Positions 24,299 through 31,393 of a stretch of 64,000 bases of DNA are shown here, one piece after another. Numbering within the stretch: the stretch's first letter is position 1; each line of letters begins with the position of its first letter. Source of the DNA: Dehalogenimonas alkenigignens (lineage in GTDB: Bacteria > Chloroflexota > Dehalococcoidia > Dehalococcoidales > Dehalococcoidaceae); contig NZ_KQ758903.1 of the NCBI RefSeq assembly GCF_001466665.1, positions 1,547,684 to 1,611,683 on the forward strand. The letters run 5' to 3'. Below the pieces are notes generated by a model that made no database searches, was not told the DNA's origin, and saw only the letters and a program-made list of their open reading frames with translations. The position numbers and the translations under genes were made by a program.

Positions 24299-25140
24299 TG
24301 CAGGCGATCTTCTTCTGGGGCAGTTTAGTGGCACTTAGTCTGATCTTCTTTTTACTGGTCGCCTATTTTCTAACCCTGCGCAGCAATAAGGGGATGGAAG
24401 CCGGCGTCACGCTGCGGCAAACGATGATGGGAATGCTGGTGCTTTCCTTCATCCTCCTGAGCGGCTTAATCATCACAAGGTGGATAGACACCGGGCACGG
24501 GCCATTTACCAGCATGTGGGAATTTGCCGTAGCTTTTGCCTGGGGAATTATAGGCCTTGGGCTGTTATACTGGATGCGCTATCGTCTGATGCTGGTCACC
24601 GGCGCGTCCGCGGTTGTTGCCCTCGCGCTAATCGGCTTTGGAGCCTACCTATTTGCCACCGGCGAGTTTGACCCATCAGCCCCTTCTGACCTGGTGCCGG
24701 CACTGCAGCAAAGCTTCCTTTTATCAACCCATGTGGCGGCTGCGGCCCTGTCCTACGGCGCTTTTGCTATCGGCTTTGTGGCTTCAATCATGTTCCTGTC
24801 CCAACGGAAACAGGCTAAACCCTGGATGCCGGCGCCTGAGACACTGGACCGCCTCAGTTATCATACGGTCATCGTCGGATTTCCCCTGCTTACCCTGGTT
24901 ATCATTCTCGGCGCCATCTGGGCAGAGTATTCCTGGGGCCGCTATTGGTCATGGGATCCTAAAGAAACGGCGGCGCTGGTCACCTGGTTTTTTTACGCCG
25001 CCTACCTGCACACACGCGTGATCAAGGGCTGGCAGGGTGCGCGTTCGGCGTGGTTACTGGTCATCGCTTTCCTGGCGGTGATCTTTACGTTTTTCGGAAA
25101 TTACTTTTTTGAAGGCTTGCATGCCTTTGAAGTGGTATAG
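24298..25140 (+). CDS. ccsA: CcsA/ResC cytochrome c assembly protein
   Basis: 280 residues with about eight membrane helices. The haem-handling WWD motif is present as WGRYWSWDPKETAALVTW (about 217-234). His residues in LSTHVAAAALSYGAF (about 148) and FEGLHAF (near the end) are the expected haem ligands. With ResB it moves haem across the membrane and ligates it to apocytochrome. The start overlaps the resB stop (TAATG), so the two are made together. Confidence 0.94.
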   Translation: MQAIFFWGSLVALSLIFFLLVAYFLTLRSNKGMEAGVTLRQTMMGMLVLSFILLSGLIITRWIDTGHGPFTSMWEFAVAFAWGIIGLGLLYWMRYRLMLVTGASAVVALALIGFGAYLFATGEFDPSAPSDLVPALQQSFLLSTHVAAAALSYGAFAIGFVASIMFLSQRKQAKPWMPAPETLDRLSYHTVIVGFPLLTLVIILGAIWAEYSWGRYWSWDPKETAALVTWFFYAAYLHTRVIKGWQGARSAWLLVIAFLAVIFTFFGNYFFEGLHAFEVV

Positions 25141-25175
25141 CCTGAAGTCCTGTTTGGAAGCCGAGAACAGCTTGA

Positions 25176-25592
25176 TCAGTGTTTCAACCGATTAATGGTC
25201 GCGTGCACCTTGGCGATGCAACGGTCCATAACCACCGGCAATCCGGCTTGCCGCGCTCTGGCGGCAGCCTCTTCATTGACCACGCCCTCCTGCAGCCACA
25301 GAGCTCCAGCCCCGGCCTTGATGGCTTCTTCGATGGTCGGCATAACTTTATCCGGAGCGCGAAAGACGTTGACAATGTCGATCTTATCCGGTACTGAATT
25401 CAAGTCAGGGTAGCTTTTTCGTCCCAGAACAGATTCGACAGTTGGATTGATGGGGATCACCCGGTAACCGCTGGCTATCAGGTAGCCCATAACCGCATTG
25501 GAATGGCGTTGTGGATCCGGTGATGCCCCGACGACGGCGATCGTCCGGGATTTGGCCAACAGTTCCTTTTCTATCCGCGGTATTCTGGACAC
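25176..25592 (-). CDS. CoA-binding domain protein (YccU type)
   Basis: 138 residues, a lone Rossmann-like CoA-binding domain: RTIAVVGASPDPQRHSNAVMGYLIASGYRVIPINP (about 17-51), then VDIVNVFRAPD and GALWLQEGVVNEEAA. Related domains form the N-terminus of ADP-forming acyl-CoA synthetases such as the one at 29.2 kb. It probably binds CoA or an acyl-CoA; its role is unknown. GTG 25592 has AAGGA 8 bases ahead. It follows korB by 57 bases on the same strand. Confidence 0.88.
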   Translation of the reverse strand: MSRIPRIEKELLAKSRTIAVVGASPDPQRHSNAVMGYLIASGYRVIPINPTVESVLGRKSYPDLNSVPDKIDIVNVFRAPDKVMPTIEEAIKAGAGALWLQEGVVNEEAAARARQAGLPVVMDRCIAKVHATINRLKH

Positions 25593-25649
25593 TTTGTGTT
25601 CCTTTGCCTAGTAAAAATCGGTTTATGATACCGCCTGCAAGCGCTGACC

Positions 25650-26522
25650 TCAAGTAAAATCATCAAATAACTGGCCAACGGATGATGGGTCGATGGGTTG
25701 TTTCACCAGGAGTTCATGCCCGCTGATACCGACGTAATCCTCGAAAACCGGGCGTTCGTGACGGTAAATGACGCCGATAGGGATCCGGTCACCCCATTCC
25801 GAAGCCTTTTCAAATGCCGCCGCCCGGTTGCCCGGGTCATATTTCCCATCCTGGTCAACTTTATAGATGCGCTCCCGGTACCATTGAAAGGTATTCTTTT
25901 TGTTGAAACTTATACAGGGCTGCAGGATTTCAATCAGCGCGAATCCTTCATGTTTTACCGCCTGGGCTATCAGACCCGCAAGGTGATCAATATCCCCGGC
26001 AAAGCCCCGGCCAACAAACGAACAATCACAAGCCACTGCAAGTGCCAGCGGTCTCAACGCGGTCCAGGCGCCATCCGGATTGAGCTTCGTGGTGAAACCC
26101 AAATCAGTCGTTGGCGAAGCTTGCCCTTTGGTCAACCCATACACCTGATTGTTGTGAACCAGGTAGGTCAGATTGGAGTTCCGGTTCATAGCGTGGATGA
26201 AGTGATTGCCGCCCTCCCCGTACCCGTCACCGTCACCGGAAATGGCAATAACAGCTAATCCGCGGTTCGCCAGCTTGGCCGCCGTTGCGGCAGGCAGCGG
26301 GCGGCCGTGAAGCCCATTCAAAACATTGGCCCTGGTATAATGCGGAAGTTTACCGGCTTGACCTATCCCGGACACCAGCAGCACCTGGTGGGGCGGCATC
26401 TCCAAATCAACCAGCGCTTTATCCAGCGAGCGTAAAATACCAAAATTGCCGCATCCGGGACACCAGGCGCTGTTAGACGCGGAGGCATAATCATCAAGCT
26501 CGACTCTTGGTCCCGTTTTCAC
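25650..26522 (-). CDS. korB: 2-Oxoacid:ferredoxin oxidoreductase, beta subunit
   Basis: 290 residues. It holds thiamine diphosphate: CPGCGNFGILRSL (about 18-30) at the N-terminus, and the TPP/Mg motif GDGDGYGEGGNHFIHAMNRNSN (about 96-117) followed by NNQVYGLTKGQASPT. With the alpha/gamma chain next door it forms an enzyme that converts 2-oxoglutarate (or another 2-oxoacid) and CoA to acyl-CoA, CO2 and reduced ferredoxin, or runs in the reverse, CO2-fixing direction. GTG start, one base after the korA stop. The substrate assignment is by family resemblance only. Confidence 0.92.
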   Translation of the reverse strand: MKTGPRVELDDYASASNSAWCPGCGNFGILRSLDKALVDLEMPPHQVLLVSGIGQAGKLPHYTRANVLNGLHGRPLPAATAAKLANRGLAVIAISGDGDGYGEGGNHFIHAMNRNSNLTYLVHNNQVYGLTKGQASPTTDLGFTTKLNPDGAWTALRPLALAVACDCSFVGRGFAGDIDHLAGLIAQAVKHEGFALIEILQPCISFNKKNTFQWYRERIYKVDQDGKYDPGNRAAAFEKASEWGDRIPIGVIYRHERPVFEDYVGISGHELLVKQPIDPSSVGQLFDDFT

Positions 26523-26523
26523 C

Positions 26524-28245
26524 CTAAGCCCCCCCTTCTAAAGCAGCAACGATTTCATTTGCAGTGAAGGGCCGTCCGTCGTACTTTCGAACATGGCCGT
26601 CAGCTGAAACACCGGTCTCGGCACGGATGAGATTTTCGAGCTGCCCGGTAAAATTCGCCTCGACGACGATGTTCTTGACCCCTCCGGCCAGAGTCCGGGC
26701 GAAAGCCCTGACAGGGAAAGGCCAGAGTTCTTTCAGGTGGGTTACTTGCGCCTTGATGCCCCGTTGTTCCAACAATCGAGCCGCCTCGGCGACCGCACCA
26801 TAGGTTGACCCCCAGCAGATCAGGTTGTAAACAGGGTTCTGACGACGGATGACAGCCGGTCCGGCGATCCGGCGGGAAAGCCCGCCGTTTTTACGCATTC
26901 GTTTGTCCATCATCTTTCGGCGTGTCTTCCCGTCTTCGATAATGTGACCCTCTTCATTGTGTTCGTCGGAATCGGCTACCACCAAGGCTCTGCCCTGACC
27001 TGGAAAAGCCCGCGGCGAGATTCCGGTTCTGGTATAAGCGTAACGCCTATATTCAACCGCTTCGGCCGCCTCGGCGTCAGACAAGACCGTTCCCCGGTCG
27101 ATGACCACCTTCGCCAGATCGGGTTTTTTCATTGTGTAATAAGAGTTGCCCAGATCATGGTCGGTCAGGATGATGACCGGCGTCTGAAACGCCTCGGCCA
27201 AATTAAACGCCTTGACCGCCGCCCAAAAAGCTTCTTCGGCATTGCCCGGAGCAAGTATGGCTCGGGGGAATTCGCCGTGACCGGCATGCAGGGCAAAAAG
27301 CAGGTCCCCCTGCTCGGTTCGAGTTGGCAGCCCGATAGCCGGACCCGAACGCTGCCCCAAAACAACGACCAGGGGTGTCTCAGTCATACCGGCTAATGAC
27401 AGGGTTTCAGTCATCAGGCAAAAGCCGCCTCCGGAGGTTGCTGTCATCGACCTGACGCCAGCATAAGCCGCCCCGACTGCCATATTTGCCGCTGAAATCT
27501 CATCTTCAGCCTGGACAACATGGAGGCCAAATTCACGTCCCCTGTCGGCTAAAAACTCCAAAATTGAGGTAGTCGGCGTCATCGGGTACCCGGCAACGAA
27601 TTTACAGCCCGCCGCCAGGACGCCGAGCGCCAGGGCTTCATGACCAGAAATTAGCATCTTTCCTGATGGCCCGCTTGGTTTGAGACGAAGCTTGAATCCT
27701 TTCGGGCGATGCTGTTGAGCAAAACCATAACCAGCTCGCCCGGCATCCACATTAGCCTGAACAACCTTTTCACCTTTGCGTCCGTATTCCCCTCGCAACA
27801 CTGTTTCAAAAAGGCCGAAATCATAGTCCAATAAGCCCAAGATGCCGCCCGCGGCGACGGTATTGGTCATCAGGATATTGCCGGAGACACTGACTGCAAT
27901 TTTTTCAAAAGGGATGTCAAGCATAGGCTGGGCAGAGTTCTCTGGAACACCGGTTTTCGAAATTTCACTGACAATAATACCCTGGTTGGGAACTTTTTTT
28001 TCATGGAGCTTGATGGTATCCTCGTTTAATGCCACCAGGATATCAATTGGAGCCAAGGCTGCCGCAACAGGCCGTCGGCTGACCCGTACGCGGGAAAAGG
28101 AATGTCCCCCGCGGATTCTGGACTCAAAATCCTGATCGGCAAAAATCTCGTACCCGCCGCGCAGCAGCGTTTTAGCCAACACACTGCCTACGGATTGGAC
28201 GCCTTGACCGGCTTCCCCTCCAACCATGATATTCAAATCAACCAC
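26524..28245 (-). CDS. korA: 2-Oxoacid:ferredoxin oxidoreductase, fused gamma-alpha subunit
   Basis: 573 residues. An N-terminal gamma domain (about 1-185, beginning IMVGGEAGQGVQSVGSVLAKTL) is joined to the alpha domain (about 195-570, GHEALALGVLAAGCKFVAGYPMTPTTSILEFLA). This gamma-alpha fusion with a separate beta chain is the 2-oxoglutarate/2-oxoacid synthase layout. No separate iron-sulfur delta subunit is found nearby. GTG 28245 follows CAGGAGG by 8 bases. The rubredoxin gene precedes it by 76 bases on the same strand, suggesting one transcript. Confidence 0.93.
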   Translation of the reverse strand: MVDLNIMVGGEAGQGVQSVGSVLAKTLLRGGYEIFADQDFESRIRGGHSFSRVRVSRRPVAAALAPIDILVALNEDTIKLHEKKVPNQGIIVSEISKTGVPENSAQPMLDIPFEKIAVSVSGNILMTNTVAAGGILGLLDYDFGLFETVLRGEYGRKGEKVVQANVDAGRAGYGFAQQHRPKGFKLRLKPSGPSGKMLISGHEALALGVLAAGCKFVAGYPMTPTTSILEFLADRGREFGLHVVQAEDEISAANMAVGAAYAGVRSMTATSGGGFCLMTETLSLAGMTETPLVVVLGQRSGPAIGLPTRTEQGDLLFALHAGHGEFPRAILAPGNAEEAFWAAVKAFNLAEAFQTPVIILTDHDLGNSYYTMKKPDLAKVVIDRGTVLSDAEAAEAVEYRRYAYTRTGISPRAFPGQGRALVVADSDEHNEEGHIIEDGKTRRKMMDKRMRKNGGLSRRIAGPAVIRRQNPVYNLICWGSTYGAVAEAARLLEQRGIKAQVTHLKELWPFPVRAFARTLAGGVKNIVVEANFTGQLENLIRAETGVSADGHVRKYDGRPFTANEIVAALEGGA

Positions 28246-28321
28246 AGGTACGGCCTCCTGAAAAGATCAAGCTACGATCATTCGCGCCCAGATAACTGAA
28301 AGATCCTGTCAGCTAAAACAT

Positions 28322-28480
28322 TCATAACTTAACGAACATGTCTTTGGTAGCTCCGCAAACCGGGCATACCCACGAGTCCGGCAAATCATCAAAAGGGGTG
28401 CCGGGCTTGACGCCGCCGTCAATATCGCCTTTCGCGGGATCGTAGATATAATTGCAGATGGTGCACCGGTATTTGGTCAT
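28322..28480 (-). CDS. Rubredoxin
   Basis: 52 residues with the two iron-binding pairs CTIC (6-9) and CPVC (39-42), plus YIYDPAKGD and the W37 region of classical rubredoxins. A small cytosolic one-electron carrier with an Fe(Cys)4 site. GGAGG precedes the ATG at 28480 by 8 bases. It stands upstream of korA-korB, and it could also serve oxygen or superoxide defence. It is too short for ordinary cut-offs but unmistakable. Confidence 0.95.
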   Translation of the reverse strand: MTKYRCTICNYIYDPAKGDIDGGVKPGTPFDDLPDSWVCPVCGATKDMFVKL

Positions 28481-28500
28481 TGTGTTTTCCTCCTCTTTTC

Positions 28501-28529
28501 AGAATAAAGCTCCGGAAAGCTTATGTCAA
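28501..28529 (-). promoter_or_regulatory. Promoter of the rubredoxin-kor operon
   Basis: On the reverse strand TTGACA (28524-28529), 17 bases, TATTCT (28501-28506). The RNA start would be a few bases before the rubredoxin ribosome binding site. Confidence 0.6.
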
Positions 28530-28702
28530 AACATCTGTGTACCGATAATATAAAAGACATTATTATCTTTCTTATTTATTTATATTGATTTTATCGAATT
28601 CGGAGTTCAATTGAAGAACCGAATGCGCCGTTTTTTAACATTCTTTAAAATATTCCAGGAAAATAGAATTAAAATACCAGATCGTAATACTACTGAATGC
28701 GC

Positions 28703-28731
28703 TTTACAATAGGTTAGATTATAGTTATACT
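28703..28731 (+). promoter_or_regulatory. Promoter of the AT-hook-like gene
   Basis: TTTACA (28703-28708), exactly 17 bases, TATACT (28726-28731), in an AT-rich 285-base gap shared with the divergent rubredoxin promoter. AAGGAG follows at about 28750. Confidence 0.6.
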
Positions 28732-28765
28732 GAAATATTAACGTAATAAAAGGAGATATTCTTAA

Positions 28766-29161
28766 GTGACTGAAGCCAGGGTTTTCATCGATCTCAAAGA
28801 AGGTGTTATTGAATTGGAAGGTCCGATTGCTTTTGTAGAAAAATATATTGCCAAATACGCTCCAGCCGCTGCGGCAGAAAGTGTCCCCGAAACTCCCCGC
28901 AAACGTGGGCGGCCAGCAAAAAAAGGTGCGGTACCGGTAACGAAGAAAAAGGTAAATGCCGACAAAATAATCAGCGCGATGATTGATAACGGATTCTTTT
29001 CTTCTCCCAAGGCTTTTGGAAGTATTAAAGCTGAGGCATTGAAAACAGCACCCGAACTCTCCGACGCCAAGATCAGGAAAGGCCTTAAAAACGCCGAGAA
29101 CAAGCTTACCATCAGCGGTACCGGCCGTGGGACTAAATATATGTCCGTTAGTTCTGCCTAA
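28766..29161 (+). CDS. Basic protein with AT-hook-like motif, unknown function
   Basis: 131 residues from GTG 28766 with AAGGAG about 10 bases ahead. The N-terminal 31 residues look like a small beta-helix unit (ARVFIDLKEGVIELEGPIAFVEKYIAKY). Then comes an Ala-rich linker and the basic segment PRKRGRPAKKG, whose RGRP core is an AT-hook minor-groove binding motif. The C-terminal half (about 63-131) is helical and ends with a GTGRGTKYMSV strand, which could be a small winged-helix-like fold. It may be a nucleoid or regulatory protein (inference). It has its own promoter and a strong terminator. Confidence 0.75.
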   Translation: MTEARVFIDLKEGVIELEGPIAFVEKYIAKYAPAAAAESVPETPRKRGRPAKKGAVPVTKKKVNADKIISAMIDNGFFSSPKAFGSIKAEALKTAPELSDAKIRKGLKNAENKLTISGTGRGTKYMSVSSA

Positions 29162-29180
29162 ATCAGTATCGTTGTCCATA

Positions 29181-29214
29181 TAGAAACGCCCGGGTGCCAA
29201 CCCGGGCGTTTCTA
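29181..29214. terminator. Bidirectional terminator
   Basis: TAGAAACGCCCGGG (29181-29194) pairs over 14 perfect bases with CCCGGGCGTTTCTA (29201-29214) around a 6-base loop, between two convergent genes. Confidence 0.75.
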
Positions 29215-29231
29215 TAACAACTTCACGGACT

Positions 29232-31370
29232 TCATTCTATTAGGATGCGCGCGTCAACAACCGTATAGCTCTTCCCCGCAGTGAATGCCCTGATGGGATT
29301 GAGATCGAGTTCCTTGATCCTGGGTAAATCCTCCGCCATGGCCGAAAGCCGCAGCAGCAGTTCCTCGACAGCCGGGACGTCGGCTGGCGGCTCGCCGCGG
29401 AAGCCCTCAAGCAGCTTGAATGCCCTGACCGAACGCACCATCTCCTGCGCGTCTTTATCGGTCAATGGTTGGATCCGGAGAGTACGGTCCTCGAATAACT
29501 CGGTATATATGCCGCCCAGGCCAAAGAGGATAAGCGGTCCGAAAGTCTCATCGCGAGTAATCCCGGCGATGAGTTCCACACCTTCGCCGGCCATTTTCTG
29601 GACGGTTACGCCTCGTACCTCGGCAGCGCGGCCGACGGCTGCCAGCCGGCCCAACATACGGTGATAGGCTGCCCTCAACTCTTCCGACGAGCCGATGTCT
29701 AAAGCCACCCCTCCGACCTCGGTTTTATGGACGATCGTCGCCGAGTCCAGTTTCAACGCTACCGGGTAGCCGATGTCCTCGGCCGCGCCGATGGCCGCAT
29801 CAAGGTCTTCAGCGAACCGTAACGCCATTGACTTGATGCCGTAAGCTGTCAGTAAGGCAAACACGGATTTTGCCGGCAGCCAGCCATCTCCGGCTGATTC
29901 GACGATGCGCCTCGCTTTGCCGCGGTCGATACCTGGCAAATTAACCAACCTGCCAGCAGGTTGATTCCTTATCAGGCCATAGTCCCGCGCCCTGGCCAGG
30001 GCGTAGACTGCCGCCTCAGGGAAAGAAAAGGACGGCACGCCGGCCGCTCCAGGCGGCATAATAGTGCCTGGTACACAGCCGCGCTTACCCATGAAAGAGG
30101 CCAGGAGCGGCTTGCCGCGCCGCCGGAACTCAGGCTCCATCTCCCGGATGACCGCCGCCACGTCCTCCGGACAAGCGAAAACCGGCGGGATGAAAATAAC
30201 AATGACAGCGTCGATATTGTTATCTGCAGCCAGCAGGCGCAAGGCGCCCTGATATTCCGGCGCGCCGACATCGGTGATATCGATCGGGTTGCCTAACGAG
30301 GCGCGTGCCGGTAAAAGCGCCTTAAGCCCTTGGAGTGTTTTTTCGGCAAGAGAGGGCAGTTCCAGGCCAGCTGCGGCGCAGGCATCGGCGGTTAACGCGC
30401 CTGGACCTCCGCCGTTAGTCAATACCGCTACTCTGGAGCCTCGGGGTATCGGCTGCCGGGACAGGATATCGGCGACGTCGAAAAGACGCTCCAGGTTGTC
30501 AACTCTCAGAATCCCCCCCTGGGCGAACAGCGCGTCGACGGCCACATCAACCGTGGCCAAAGCGCCGGTATGAGAGGCAGCGGCCCGGGAGCCGGCTGAT
30601 GAGCGACCGGATTTCAATGCGATTATTGGTTTGTTCGGCGAGATCGACCGGGCAAGGCGGATAAAATTTTTTGGATTGCCGAAAGCTTCGAGATAGAGCA
30701 TGATCGCCGACGTGCCGGGGTCATCACGCCAGTATTCAAGGAGATCGTTGGAAGAAACATCTGCCCGGTTGCCGACGCTGGCGAAGTTGGAAAGCCCGAT
30801 GCCAAGATTGGACGCGTATTCCAATATTACTAAGCCCAGGGCGCCGCTGTCGGTTGCCATGGCGATTTTACCTTGAGGCGGGAAGACATGGCTGAAGGTA
30901 GCGTTCAAATTCACCGATGGGTCGGTGTTCATCACGCCCATGCAATTAGGTCCGACCAGCTTCATCCCGTAATGCCGGCAGATTAAAGTGAGTTTCTCCT
31001 GGAGTTCGATGCCTTCGACGCCGCTCTCAGCAAAACCGGCGGAAATGACGATGACCGCTTTAACACCTTTTCGCCCGCACCCTTCTACCATCGGCAACAC
31101 CGTCTCGGCCGGAACGACAATCACCGCCAGATCGACCGGCTCCGGTATGTCCAAGACCGAAGAATATGTCTTGACCCCAGAAATGGCATCAGCTTTGGGG
31201 TTGACAGGAATGACCGGTCCTCGGAACGAGGAGTCCAGCAAATTGGTAAAAATTTTATGCCCGATTGAGCCCTCTCTCCGAGAGGCGCCGATGACCGCCA
31301 CTGACCTCGGTTTAAAGACCCCATCTAACGGATTCGTTGGTTTACTCGCTTTAACGGGGTTTGAATCCAT
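29232..31370 (-). CDS. Acetate/acyl-CoA ligase (ADP-forming), fused alpha-beta
   Basis: 712 residues. The CoA-binding domain (about 18-110, SVAVIGASRREGSIGHKIF) leads into the ligase part (about 150-460), where the transiently phosphorylated His lies in AASHTGALATVDVA (about 270). A C-terminal ATP-grasp domain follows (about 485-712). The enzyme converts acetyl- or acyl-CoA plus ADP and phosphate to acid, CoA and ATP, giving substrate-level phosphorylation, or runs in reverse to activate the acid. Its neighbour upstream is the GH38 gene, 23 bases away. Confidence 0.93.
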   Translation of the reverse strand: MDSNPVKASKPTNPLDGVFKPRSVAVIGASRREGSIGHKIFTNLLDSSFRGPVIPVNPKADAISGVKTYSSVLDIPEPVDLAVIVVPAETVLPMVEGCGRKGVKAVIVISAGFAESGVEGIELQEKLTLICRHYGMKLVGPNCMGVMNTDPSVNLNATFSHVFPPQGKIAMATDSGALGLVILEYASNLGIGLSNFASVGNRADVSSNDLLEYWRDDPGTSAIMLYLEAFGNPKNFIRLARSISPNKPIIALKSGRSSAGSRAAASHTGALATVDVAVDALFAQGGILRVDNLERLFDVADILSRQPIPRGSRVAVLTNGGGPGALTADACAAAGLELPSLAEKTLQGLKALLPARASLGNPIDITDVGAPEYQGALRLLAADNNIDAVIVIFIPPVFACPEDVAAVIREMEPEFRRRGKPLLASFMGKRGCVPGTIMPPGAAGVPSFSFPEAAVYALARARDYGLIRNQPAGRLVNLPGIDRGKARRIVESAGDGWLPAKSVFALLTAYGIKSMALRFAEDLDAAIGAAEDIGYPVALKLDSATIVHKTEVGGVALDIGSSEELRAAYHRMLGRLAAVGRAAEVRGVTVQKMAGEGVELIAGITRDETFGPLILFGLGGIYTELFEDRTLRIQPLTDKDAQEMVRSVRAFKLLEGFRGEPPADVPAVEELLLRLSAMAEDLPRIKELDLNPIRAFTAGKSYTVVDARILIE

Positions 31371-31393
31371 AGTTCAAAAATACCTTCAATACC

